Assembly (NCBI GenBank): GCA_020310875.1
Contig: CM035412.1
Coordinates: 135,724,368-135,788,367, forward strand
DNA from: Ceratopteris richardii
Taxonomy: Eukaryota > Streptophyta > Polypodiopsida > Polypodiales > Pteridaceae
DNA length: 64,000 bases
Reading direction: 5' to 3'
Below, piece after piece: positions 22,985 through 33,994 of the stretch. The position numbers and the translations under genes were made by a program. Every line of letters begins with the position of its first letter. Within the stretch, counting starts at the first letter, position 1. The notes below the pieces were generated by a model. That model was given only the letters and a program-made list of their open reading frames with translations, searched no databases and was not told the DNA's origin.

Positions 22985-23575
22985 TGGACTTCAGTCAATA
23001 GTGCTTTTGCCTAAAAACCTTGTGAGAGGTTTGCATGATGCAACATAGAAATTTCTCTATCTTGAATAGTCCTATTCATCCTTTCAGCTACACCAATCTT
23101 TACTAGGGTATAAGGAGCTGTAAACTCTCTACAAATCCCTCTAGATTAACAAAAGGCTGAATTCATGTGAGGTATACTCACCCCCATTATCTGAACGTAA
23201 AGCCTTAAGCTTAGATCCTTTATTAGTCTCAACTGAAGCAAGCCATTTTCTAAAAGTAGGGAATACCTCATCCTTTGATTTGATAGGATATACCCAAACT
23301 TCTCTAGTAGCATCATCTATGAAAGCAACAAAGTAAAGAGAACCACCTAAGGACCTAGTGGGCATATGACCACACACATCTGTATGAACGAGACCTAAAG
23401 GCTGAATTGAAGAGTCAATGTGTGTTCTATGCACATTTCTAGTTTGCTTTCCATATTGACAATGCTCACAAAATGAAAAATCAAAGAAAGATAACATAGG
23501 TAAGTAGCCAGAACGAGAAAGATTTTCCATTCCACTACTAGATATATGGCCCAAACGACCATCAGTGGACAAATG
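22985..23575 (-). pseudogene. Copia GAG-pre-integrase and integrase fragment
   Basis: The minus strand gives RLGHISSSGMENLSRSGY, FCEHCQYGKQTRNVHR, VHTDVCGHMPTRSLGG, VAFIDDATREVWVYP and LRSDNGGEYTSHEF. After a break it gives REFTAPYT, GVAERMNRTIQDR, MLHHANLSQGF and AKALLTEVHR. All three acidic residues of the DDE triad are recognisable across the break. Protease, RT and LTRs are not attached. It abuts the hAT relic on the left and unassigned sequence on the right. Confidence 0.87.
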
Positions 23576-24159
23576 GTCACCATAGTCTCCTCGAGTGCTC
23601 TCTCCACACTTCCTACATGCCTACCTAGATCCTTTGTGTAGAATGCCTCACCTCCTGATGGGAAGTTCATGAATGTGTTGGACATCCCTTCTTTTCCAAA
23701 GCAGAGTGTCAACCCCACCTGATTTTTACACAAGCACTCAGAATCACAATGCAAACCGAAGGAACTTTTGGTGCTAGGACGAGCATGCCCGCAGTGGACT
23801 TTGAGAACCTACTGGTAGAGGCCCATCCCTTCAATGAGGTCTTCAGCTTTTTAGGACTTCATGGGACCAATGCCTATTGATGCTCCTCTTATAGGAAGGA
23901 AAGAGAAAGTACATAGTAACTCACAATGGTTCCAAGGTTTAGCAGGACCCCTGGCTGATGCAGAGCACATTTACGATGCAACCTTGTGCTTTAGTGGTGA
24001 TACGTGGGGAAGATATCAATTCTTCTCATGTGATTTTGAAGCTCTTCAGTATTTAGAGGAATTAAGACCACTTTAGGAAAGGGCAAGATTCATACCCAAT
24101 TTTTATCACTGTTATTATTTGATCACAAAGATGTATCGGAGGATAGGTTGTAGTGGAAA
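23576..24159. other. Unassigned sequence with a 71-codon plus-strand frame
   Basis: The frame at 23861-24076 starts MGPMPIDAPLIGRKEKVHSN and ends YLEELRPL. I do not recognise it; it may be unrelated DNA captured between the copia fragment and the gypsy element. No 5' LTR of the gypsy element is visible here. Confidence 0.4.
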
Positions 24160-24560
24160 TAGGAAGATGGTTTGGAGGTGGTAATCCAAGCTAAGCTTCA
24201 CACCTTACGACCTACAACCCTCAACGAGGCTATATCTTCTGCCTATGATGTAGAGAAAGAATTCCAGTCCATAACCAAGTCACTTTATCTACAACAACCA
24301 CGTCAACGACCACTTTTTGCTAAACCAAATTTTCCCATGAAACGTAATTTTAATGCCCCATCTTACCCTAGTTTTCCTCATCCACTGCAATCCAATTATT
24401 CAACTGCACCTATTGCTTCATCTCTCCAACCTAGCAAACCACCTACCCTACAAACTTCAGCAATGGATGCCCAACAGAACCGACCATGAATCACCTGCTA
24501 GAATTGTGGTAAACTTGGACATACAAAAACGAAGTGCCAATTGCGACCTCTTAACATGAA
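24160..24560 (+). pseudogene. Ty3/gypsy gag C-terminus with zinc knuckle
   Basis: The frame gives VVIQAKLHTLRPTTLNEAIS and YDVEKEFQSI, the end of a plant gypsy capsid-like domain. A Pro/Gln-rich segment follows, then a CCHC knuckle (C-x2-C-GKLGHTKTK-C) with one in-frame stop inside its first loop at about 24487. The 5' half of gag and the 5' LTR are missing. Confidence 0.78.
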
Positions 24561-24689
24561 ACCCGCTGCAACTCAAGTACATAACATGGAGGCCCATAAT
24601 GAAGAAATTCCTCCTCTTTGGACAGAGGAATCATTGGAGAAGGACTTAAGTACCTTGGATAATGATATCTCTCTTCATTCTCTACTTTG

Positions 24690-25240
24690 CATGCAGGGTA
24701 CTATAAACAACAAACTTGTTAAAATTTACATGATGATGGTAGTTCACATGACTTCATTTCACATTTATTAGTACAAGAACTTAAATTAAAAATGTTTCCT
24801 TCTTTGTATAAAGTAAAATCTACATTTCAAGGTAATCGTTATAAGGTAACACGAGAAGTGCAAGATGTTACGGTTAGCATAGGCCCATATGTTGATTCAT
24901 GAACATTTTTAAGTGCACCTTCGCAATCTTACGATGTTATACTAGGTATGCCTTTTCATCATCATTATAACCCATGCATTGACTACCATACACATACTTT
25001 TAACTTTGAATTTAAAGGTCAAATTATTACTTTGTCTGCACGACATGATTTCCAGCCATTTCCATTGATTAGTCATACTCAAGTAAAAAGTGCATTTAGG
25101 AAAGGATTCAATTCATGCATTGTCTTTGTCAATGTCATCAATGATTATACTCATACACTTCCTGATGCACATAAACCTCTCATGACTACTTATAAGGATT
25201 GTTTTATGTCTGAGTATCCCTCTGAACTACCACCATCTTG
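24690..25240 (+). pseudogene. Gypsy aspartic protease and spacer
   Basis: After a one-base frame break near 24730 the plus strand gives LHDDGSSHDFISHLL, in which the retropepsin active-site motif has the form DGSS (usually DSGSTHNFI). Then come LLVQELKLKM, VSIGPY and DVILGMPFHHHYNPCIDY (usually DVILGMDWL). An in-frame stop occurs near 24900. The spacer continues to the RT with a stop at 25239. Confidence 0.8.
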
Positions 25241-26290
25241 AGGATCCTTTGACCATAGCATAGACTTAATCCCTGGTAGTTCTCCTCCTCATAAAGCATC
25301 TTATAGACATGGCCCACTACACCAAAAGGAAATAGAAAACCAAGTAAAAGACCTACTACAGAAAGGGCTTATAAGGCCTAGTTCTTTCCCATTTGGAGCA
25401 CCAGTTCTCTTAGTAGAGAAGAAGAATAAAACTTATCGAATGTGCATTGATTATAGAGCCCTTAACAAGATCACAATAAAGAATAGATACCCCATTCCTC
25501 GAATAGATGGTCTTTTAGATAAATTATGAGGAGCTCGCGTCTTTAGTAAAATTGATCTAAAATCAGGATACCATCAGATTTGTATGATGCAAAGTGATAT
25601 TTTTAAGATTGCATTTATAACTCAAACATGCCATTATGAATTTATGGTAATGCCCTTTGGACTTACTAATGCCCCTGCTTCATTTGCACGAATGATGAAT
25701 AACATTTTTCTTGATTTCCAAGCTTTTGTTCTTGTATTTTTTGACGGTATACTTGTTTATAGTAAGAACGATAGTGAGCATGAGAAGCATCTTAAAACAA
25801 TTTTTCATTTACTATGAGAGAACACACTCTACGCTAATCCTGAAAAGAGTTACTTCTTTCAACGTAAGCTAGAATATCTAGGACATATTATTTCAAGTGA
25901 AGGTGTGCATGTGGATCCAAAAAAGATTAAAGTTATAGTAGAATGGCCTATACCACAATCAATCAATGATGTTCGTTCTTTTCTTGGGTTGGCTAGTTTC
26001 TATAGGAAGTTTGTTCGAAATTTTTCTTATTTAGCATTGCCCCTTACCTTGTTATTGAAAAAGAAAATAAAAGTTCCATGGGAACTTACCCAACAACAAT
26101 CCTTTGAAAAACTCAAACATGCACTTTCACATGCACCTGTTTTACAATTACCTGATTTTTCACAACCCTTTCATGTTGTTACTGATGCTAGTCATTCAGA
26201 GATAGGTGTAGTTTTAATGCAAAATGATCATCCCATTGCATTTGAGAGTAGGAAGCTTAAGCCCTCAGAAAAGAATTATAGTACATAACT
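25241..26290 (+). pseudogene. Gypsy reverse transcriptase and RNase H, catalytic Asp lost
   Basis: RT blocks in order: [93 protein letters not shown] and [11 protein letters not shown]. The last corresponds to YIDDILIYS with the second catalytic Asp changed to Gly. After a stop at 25818 come EYLGHIISSEGVHVDPKKI, RSFLGLASFYRKFVRNF and the RNase H start VVTDASHSEIGVVLMQ, then a stop at 26288. The rest of RNase H and nearly all of integrase are deleted. Confidence 0.92.
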
Positions 26291-26329
26291 CTTTTCATAT
26301 TAGTTTACTTGAACCACTAAAGGAACTTT

Positions 26330-26557
26330 ACCACTCACTCCACTTCTTGATGACCCTCCTTTGATTGAAGAACAATCTGAAATCTTGGTTTTTGAGAAAA
26401 TAATTGATCATGATGTCACTACTACACGCACAGGTACTCAATACCATCAATATTTGGTTAAGTACAAAAATCACTCTATTGAAGAATGTCAATGGATACA
26501 TAAAACACAATTAACACCTTATTATGACCACTTATTTTTTTCATATCATACACAAAC
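26330..26557 (+). pseudogene. Gypsy pol C-terminus with chromodomain-like segment
   Basis: The sequence jumps from RNase H to a C-terminal block with DPPLIEEQSEILVFEKII and YHQYLVKYKNHSIEECQWI, the chromodomain signature of plant chromoviral gypsy elements (YLVKWKGY..EATWE). The reading is cut at 26557 by the young LTR element. Confidence 0.75.
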
Positions 26558-26826
26558 TCTTAAGCCTTTTTATTGCCGCACGCTGCCGCTGAGAGCCACG
26601 TGAGCGTCCACCACTCTAAGACACACAGAGATATCGTGTTCTATCCTCCCATCCGCCGAGCTTCTCCCTTACTCTTACAAGATAAGTGAGACAATAAATA
26701 CTCACATGAGAGTTCTAATAGGCTGTCTTCTCAAGTCCTCTACCAAGTGAGGTAAGATGCCTCAAATGATGCCATGGCCTATATGTGCCATCTCACTATC
26801 TAAAGTTATGCATCCATGATGTGACA
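26558..26826 (-). repeat. 3' LTR of the young element
   Basis: 269 bp; the minus strand begins TGTCACATC and ends GGCTTAAGA, so the usual 3' CA is GA here. It differs from the 32104-32372 copy at four sites by eye. The left flank CAAAC is the TSD. Confidence 0.93.
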
Positions 26827-26880
26827 TTTCCTTCCCCTTGAGAGCATTTTCGTCCTCGAAAATGTCAATGAAATGTCCGT
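26827..26880 (-). promoter_or_regulatory. Polypurine tract and gypsy pol C-terminal remnant
   Basis: The minus strand reads AAGGGGAAGGAAA directly before the 3' LTR. Translated, it gives FEDENALKGKEM, the signature seen in the same place at 7.1 kb and, weaker, at 40.5 kb. Confidence 0.7.
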
Positions 26881-29800
26881 AATGGTAGAAGAAGGTGCTC
26901 GGACTCCCCTGAACCCCATGTACTCTATGTACATGGTCATCTCTGTGTGTTGTTTCCCCATATCCTTCCCCTTAAGAAGTCTCATATGAGATTATCTCAA
27001 AGGTGGGAAACCGTCTGAGTGGTGCCTATTATCTCCCATGTACACTCCACTTCCAAACTATCACTCCCATAACATACAACATCATCCAAATGACCTAAGT
27101 CCATATGATGTATCCTGCATGGAGCAATAGCATGTAAGGCAAGTGTAAAAGTGCCAAGCTTATTGGCTTGACCGTATTGTAATGGAGATAGTAAACCATA
27201 TAATCGTTTGAAATATAGAACAAAGTCCCATAAAAAGTGACTTCAAACCCATCTAGGAGTACATGATAGATTGCCCTCATGCCACTCTAGGTCTTGCTAA
27301 CCTTGAGTGTAATCACTAGTAGTTTTGTCTAAACTACCTTGTGAACTATGCAAATCCATCATCTAGCTCATACATAAGAATTTCTTGGTAGTAAAATGAA
27401 ATCTCTATATTCGACCAACCCAGAAATCTGTGGTTTGTCATCCTTTACCATTGGACAAAGTTCTATTGGAAGAGCATTTATTGGCACTAGTGCAAACTCT
27501 AATATTTCTCTTCCCTGTAGTTTGCCATATGAATGCAAAAAGCATTCCCTTTGAGATTCAGATAATCCTTCAGTACCCATCCTCCTAACTGATGTTTACA
27601 CATCATGCTCATGATGTAACACCAACTAAGAGTTTGGTACCTCCATAGGTTAGATATCTCCATATCTCCTAGAAACCCTAAAGAGAGAAGTCATAAGTCT
27701 ATTCCCAATCTAACTAATGTCAATAACTAGATCATCTCATCTAGTCAAAGACCATCACTGGAAGTACAAATAACTACTTCTCTCAAGAGTCTCCATGTGA
27801 GACTCAATCTAACCAGTATGATTACCTGATCTCCCTCTTGTCTTTGATAGAAGAGTGCCACTCCTATCTAGACCATCTAAATGAGAAAGTGAAACTCTCT
27901 TCATGTCTCTCTCTGTAATCTCCTCTAAGAAAAAGAGGTCTGGTAGTGGAATCTATTCCACTTTCCCTTTCCCTTTGAAAGAGATTCTGTTGAATCCAGT
28001 TTCTCTACTCATCCATAGGTGAGAACATGCACATAAGTTCTCCATACTTTCCTTCAAAACTAGTGGAGAAAGAGACTCCCATGTGAAGGAAAATTACATT
28101 GAAAAGTAGAGTAAATGAATTCCGTATGAAATAAAGACTAAGAGATGTTTTCCATACACCTCTTCTGTCTAAAGGAAAACATACTGTACTCTTCTCCTAT
28201 GAAGAAATCATGTTTTCCTTGAGTTCCTCCTCTCTCACGGAGTAGGAGCTAAAGTGAGACCACTAAACTAAAGTGAGATCTCTCATGGATCTCTGAGCTG
28301 ATTCCCACTTTCTCCTTTCCTTAAAAGAGAGATTCATGAATTTATTTAGTCCTCTCTTCCATAACTAATGCATAATCCTTCATAAAGGTGTATGTAGTGA
28401 AGAGTGGAGAAAATGAATTCCTAATAGGGGTCAAAGTCCTCTACTAAAATGGTCAGCAATGATATGACATGATACCGTAAACACATGTGTATCCATAGTA
28501 AAGAACTATCTCTGCCAACCATACTCTATGCATGGATCTATACGATCCACTCAAACTGATGGAATTATCGCTCCTGAAAGACTGAAAAATGAGTATGTGA
28601 TACCAATGGTGATAAAATCACCTATCACATTCTCTACTGGAAGAATAAATCGTCCCAATACTGTGAAGGATAACTCCCAGTCCTAGTAGGAGATGTCCAC
28701 TAAGAGCTCTCCTCTGATCTAGTGAGACATGACAGCATGAATGATGAGTCCTTTTCTCCCTGGCCATAGATGAAGAGTGTTCAAAGGGAAGTCGTTTCCA
28801 CCGTCCCATACCAGTGGAACCTTCTTCCAATTCATGTTGTCATACCTACACTAAACCAAATATATATTCCATCCATATGTAATGGAATATATAGGTGGAC
28901 TCCAATGAATCCCATATCCTAAAATCATATCAGTGGACTCCAATGAGTCCCATGTCCTCGAACTAGTTAGTTTGGTTCTAATCATCACATGACAATGGAT
29001 ATCCTTTTCTTATTCCAAACCAACTTGTTCCTAGGTACCCAGACTAAGCCTAGGTACCTCTCTGTAGATCCCGATATACATATATGTGTATTGGGTACCC
29101 CAACTATTGCTGACTAAGGGATCTATGCTCTATACCATAGAGCTAGTGCCATACCTATGGCCTTCCCAACCATCACTCGAATCACATAGCACCCGTCGAT
29201 GTTGTCTCATGAAACCCATCTTTGTGATCCCATCTATTTGGTTTCCTTAGTAGTGTAGCAGAAATGCTTCACTACTCGCTCAAGTGAGGTGTATCAGTGA
29301 AACTACTGAGTTTTTGGGTATTCCTAATAATACCCCATAGTCTCCTAATCATCATGTGAGACTCTTGTGAAGATAACTAAATCTTCACTGACTTGGAGAT
29401 TATCATAAATGTATCTCCCGTGCATGTATGCAACTTCTCATAACCTATAGGATTGCTTGTGCACATTCCTAATGGTGAAGGTACACGTCCTTCCTTTTAG
29501 CAATCCTATGGTCTAAATCCATAAGGATTATGTGTAGGGATCCTATTCCTAATGAAGTTGCCTTATATAATACTATGATGGTCCTAAGTCCATCAAATAC
29601 ATGCTTAGAAGCATGCATACACCTTATTGAAGTTTGCAGAAAGGGCATGTTACCATGCCATAACATTCTTACCTAAAGGTAAGTGCGTATATAACGCCAT
29701 ACGATGGGAAAAATTTCGACAGGATTTCCCCAGTAGATGGAATCCCAAAAAATTTTACCATAAGCTCAGTGGCACAAAGGCCACCCAACGACATAGGGCT

Positions 29801-32020
29801 TGACAGGCCCATGGCATGCACGCCATAAACTCATATATGGATTCCATATCCTGCAAAAACATAAAAGCAATTGCTAGCAACCATTCTCTGAGTTGCATAG
29901 CCATATAATTTCTGTAATCCTCTTTCCTGTAAACAATCAAAAAGTATACTTCTTGCCTGTCGATCCATACTTTTAGAATTTAAATAATGATCAACATTTG
30001 ATGTATGCAATCCAATCTGCATGTACATACAGAACATGCCATGACATAAAGTAAAATGCCTGAAGCATAAAATATACGTCCCTGAGTAGTTTGATTTTGG
30101 AATTGCATGCATCCATTCGTTCTCGACAAGCTTTGAGACCTCTGCACCTTCCTCCTCAGGTCCTAACATAAACTTTGAAGTGTCCGAAAACATCGGAACA
30201 CTCCCCAAAACATAAAATATGGTCAAGTGATTACCAAAATAATGTAAATTTAGTCAAAAAATGCATTAGTAATCCTTCTTTAGACCTGAAAAAACCACTT
30301 TAGGACCTGCAAATGTTCATAACTGAAATATATAGCATGTGCAAAGAAATCGAAGTGAAATTACTCAATTCGCCTTCCCGGGTTGAAAGATATGGCTCCC
30401 GGAAGGTAGTCGCCAAAACTGTTCAGACTTTGCAGAGATGTTCAGACCTGCAAAAATACTTATTTTCCAAAATTTCTTTTCATAAACTTAAAGTAGACCT
30501 TGTGATCTTCGAAACGAGCCATAGCACGTCCTATTTGGAATTTTCTAGCCCAAGATATGGCCATTCCAAGTGGGACATGTCAAACTAGTGGACTGTTGGA
30601 GGGGCTGGACAAAGTGTAAAAAAGTGATTTTTGGGGTGCCCAAAAGCATTCTTCCATCAAGCAAATGCTAAAATTCTCTCCATAATCTCAGAGAGTGGTA
30701 TATGAAGATGCTTAGGCCTATTTTCACCTTTCCAAATCCTCCCTTTGTGCATGCTAATTCGCTCCCCAAAGTAGGCCTAAATCAAGATTTTTACTTTCAT
30801 GTAAAAACTTAAATGGGAGCTCTTAGCAAGCTTATAATCCACTCCTAATGTGGATTTTTCTTGGATTTTCTCTTCTCCAAGATAATTCATACACCATAAG
30901 TCATGTGTGTATGCATTAATCCCTAGGAGCCTCTTGAATGATCTCTTTTCTTACTCCCCAAAGTAGAGTTTGGCAAAAATTAAGATCTAATTTTTTCCAA
31001 AAAGTGCGGGAAGGGGGTCTTTGAGGAAGTAAAATTCCTCCTTAACTTATCTTTTTGATGAATCTAATGATTCACCTAAGAATTCCACGCACCATACTCT
31101 CAGTATATATACTTTTTCCCATCCATCCATATTTATTGCACCTCTTTTGCCCTCTTCCAAAATGGGAATTTCTCAAATTGAGGTGCTGAAATTTTTCTCA
31201 AACTGTGATGGAAGGGGGTTTTGTGGAGCTTCAAACTCCCATCAAACTGAGGTATCTTTTGGGTTTCTTAATCTTATATGGAAGTCCATATGCTAAACTA
31301 TAGGCGTGCATGGTTTTTTCAATAAATCTATGAAAAAACCCACTTCATTTTCCCTTCCAAAAATGGCTATTTATCAAAATAGCTCCTGAAATTTATGTAA
31401 AAATCATAAAAATAGGCTACTTTGGAGGTGCCTAAAGCTTACCCTTTCTTGTAATTTGAGGGAATTCTCGACTTTAGATGAGCACATATACCTCATACCC
31501 TCCATACATTTGATTTTCCCTCAAAGAGCTTTGCTCAAAGCCCTTCCTTTCTCTTTCCCAAGAATGGAGTATTACAATAATTAGCTTTGGGAAATAACAA
31601 ACGAAACTTTCATACCTGTGCTTAGCATGAAGATCCATGTTCTTTTACTTGAAAGCCGGTGTCAGAGAGTTGATGAAAAGAATGCTCTTCATTCATGGAC
31701 TCATAGTATGCCGCATGTGCATCCAATCTGCATCTCTCCTATCTCTTCTTGATTCTCAATGGAAGATGCCTTTCTAGAACTTAACTCCTTTTGCCTAATT
31801 CCTCAAGGAAGTCCCATTGAGATCTCTGTCTCCTTGGCCTTGACGAGAAGCAATGAGTTATTACGTGCTACTCACGAGGTTCCTTGGGATCTTAGGCTTC
31901 TCTGAGGGGCCTCCTTCCTCCCCTAAAGCATACGAAAGCGGCCAAAAGTAGACGCCGCAGCTGATCCATATCATATTTTTGGATATGATGTTCCATCAAC
32001 GTGAGTAGGCGCCTTGGATA
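26881..32020. other. Interior of the young LTR element, no conserved coding
   Basis: On both strands the longest frames are under 135 codons and have no retroviral motif. The part at 28.9-29.5 kb is the counterpart of 1-721. Parts near 27.6-28.3 kb are rich in CTCTC/AGGAG blocks. The minus frame 27368-27580 (MGTEGLSESQREC...) is unrecognised. Confidence 0.6.
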
Positions 32021-32082
32021 GAACGCATGTCTTTCTTGGGCATGGCGAGGGTTCAAATCCTCCAGGCTGCAGTCGCGTGGCA
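32021..32082 (+). ncRNA. tRNA-like sequence beside the PBS, antisense to the element
   Basis: The plus strand has a D-arm-like TTGGATAGAACGC, an anticodon-arm-like hairpin (CATGTC / GGCATG around a 7 nt loop TTTCTTG) and a T-arm-like GAGGGTTCAAATCCTCC, in tRNA order. The acceptor stem is not convincing. It lies 10-20 nt from the PBS, where the leader RNA of the element would read through its antisense. It could be a degenerate tRNA or SINE fragment. Confidence 0.4.
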
Positions 32083-32091
32083 GAATCGCTG

Positions 32092-32103
32092 CTCTGATAC
32101 CAA
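32092..32103 (-). promoter_or_regulatory. tRNA-iMet PBS of the young element
   Basis: The minus strand TGGTATCAGAGC lies one base from the LTR end. Confidence 0.9.
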
Positions 32104-32372
32104 TCTTAAGCCTTTTTATTGCCGCACGCTGCCGCTGAGAGCCACGCGAGCGTCCACCACTCTAAGACACACAGAGATATCGTGTTCTATCCTCCCAGCC
32201 GCCGAGCTTCTCCCTTACTCTTACAAGATAAGTGAGACAATAAATACTCACATGAGAGTTCTAATAGGCTCTCTTCTCAAGTCCTCTACCAAGTGAGGTA
32301 AGATGCCTCAAATGATGCCATGGCCCATATGTGCCATCTCACTATCTAAAGTTATGCATCCATGATGTGACA
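32104..32372 (-). repeat. 5' LTR of the young element
   Basis: 269 bp, followed on the plus strand by the TSD CAAAC at 32373-32377. Confidence 0.93.
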
Positions 32373-32528
32373 CAAACACATTAATGTAATTCCTCCATGA
32401 ACATTTCCATGCATGTTTTTTTAACATGGAACATGTTTATTTTCATTCAGTGATGGAACATGTGACTGGCCATCCATGTTTATTTTACTTTGTCAACTGA
32501 GGTCAGTTGCTTTTTCAACTGAGGGGCA

Positions 32529-33065
32529 TGTTATAACTTATGGAATATGTTAAATAATGCACTGTTGGAATGTTAATTTATTAATGTATTAATGTCTTTT
32601 TGGTGTTTTTGATATAGCCGCTCAAGGTTCGTGAGGTGTGAAAGCGTGAAAGGGCAGAAATCAATAATCCAACTTTAGGGTGGACATCAATAAATCCAAT
32701 TTATAATTTAGTTTGTAAATAAATCCACGTATAAGGTTCTATTGTTAGAAATAATTAAAAAAATAGTGGTTAGAATAAGGGTCATTGTAGACCGTAGTTT
32801 CTAATATTAAAAGAAAGGCTTTCTACGAAAGTCACCAACTTTTAGTTTCACGCATGCTTTTCAACGCCGCTCTCATGTAACCACTCTTTTTGATGTAATA
32901 AAAAATTCCTATAAATACATGCACTCTGTGGACTGTCGAAACAGAGTGCATGGGGGGAGATTGCACCCAATACTGCGTTCGGTCTCATCTCTTGGCATCT
33001 CTATTTTTCAGTGTGTTTTCTGCGTTTGCAACCTCTGTGTGCATGTGAGCAAGATCCTAATAACA
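32529..33065 (+). repeat. Candidate 3' LTR of the gypsy element
   Basis: It begins TGTTATAACTTATGG directly after a purine-rich ACTGAGGGGCA and ends ...CTAATAACA. A TATA-like CTATAAATACATGC lies at 32908. Removing the young element joins this stretch to the gypsy pol end. No second copy is in the window to prove the borders. Confidence 0.55.
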
Positions 33066-33109
33066 GATGCACTTGTTGATGAGAGAACTGATATAGAGAG
33101 GTAAAAACT

Positions 33110-33561
33110 ATGCCTAAATGGCTAGTGCAAACTTTGCAAAATAGCAAATTAGATGCACCTCTATTATATCATACTCATTCAAGCTCTCATAGTGTTTCTT
33201 TTGCATCAGATTGCCATGCTATGGCTGCCTCTAGTCTCTATGATGAGAATGATCCTATTTTTTTTTATGAAGCACAAAATTCTGAAAATTGGATGGCCAC
33301 TATGCAATAAGAATATGACGCTATTATGAAAAATGGTACATGGTCTTTATGTCACTTGCCTCCCAGCAAGAAGGCCATTGGCACTAAGTGGGTATACAAG
33401 TTGAAGCATAAGCCTGATGGAACAGTTGGTAGGTATAAGGCTAGGCTCATTGCAAAGGGTTATACTCAAGAAAGAGGCATTGAATTTGATGAAACATTTG
33501 CTCCTACATGCCGAATGACTACTATTTGTAGCATCTATGCACTTGTAGCTCATCATGGTTG
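33110..33561 (+). pseudogene. Copia A RT, N-terminal part
   Basis: Frame: MPKWLVQTLQNSKL, then NDPIFFYEAQNSENW, a stop at 33308, then AIMKNGTWSLCHLPPSKKAI, GTKWVYKLKHKPDG, RYKARLIAKGYTQERGIEFD and ETFAPTCRMTTI. It ends at AHHGWN where copia B inserted. These are the standard N-terminal copia RT blocks; one in-frame stop. Confidence 0.9.
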
Positions 33562-33566
33562 GAATG

Positions 33567-33982
33567 TGTTGACGACATGATCGCTCCTACTTCATCTATA
33601 TTTGTATCTGCATGAGTGCATCTCCATTTTGTATCCAGGAGGCACTCCATTTCTAGTCTATTTCCATTTTATATTGTATTTCCTTTGTATTTGGGTACCT
33701 TGCCATGTGCTTCTACCAGTTGTATTCATTCTCCTTTCCGGAGACTTATCCCACATATGATGTACTTTTGAGAGCCCCTCCCAAATCTATATAAGGAGGG
33801 CCTCTCCCCTCATTTGTACTTGGTTAGAAGCTTAAGGAGCCTACTCCATGCTCTTGGCAAGCTCATTTCTAATCCGCATGAGTTTACCCATTTCATGGTC
33901 TACTCATTTTGTGTCTCACACATTCTTTGTTTTGTGAGAGTACTTTACTTTTCATTTTGCTTCTGCGTGCATACTCTCTACA
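33567..33982 (+). repeat. 5' LTR of copia B
   Basis: 416 bp, TGTTGACGACATG ... ACTCTCTACA. A TATA-like CTATATAAGGAGGG lies near 33788. The partner is 38430-38845. Confidence 0.95.
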
Positions 33983-33994
33983 TGGTATTAGAGC
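33983..33994 (+). promoter_or_regulatory. Primer-binding site of copia B
   Basis: TGGTATTAGAGC abuts the LTR; it differs from the iMet PBS by one base (T for C). Confidence 0.9.

Larger units (their letters stand above)
26558..32372 (-). mobile_element. Young non-autonomous (LARD-like) LTR retrotransposon, 5.8 kb
   Basis: The element is bounded by 269 bp LTRs that differ at only four positions by eye (about 98.5% identity) and is flanked by an exact 5 bp TSD, CAAAC (26553-26557 and 32373-32377). On the minus strand the 5' LTR is followed by an exact tRNA-iMet PBS (32092-32103), and a polypurine tract lies next to the 3' LTR at 26827. The 5.3 kb interior has no gag, protease, RT, RNase H or integrase in any frame. 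Only a short gypsy-like pol end (FEDENALKGKEMSHHGC) remains at the PPT. It must have moved recently using another element's proteins. It is inserted between the chromodomain segment and the 3' LTR of the gypsy element. Confidence 0.9.
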
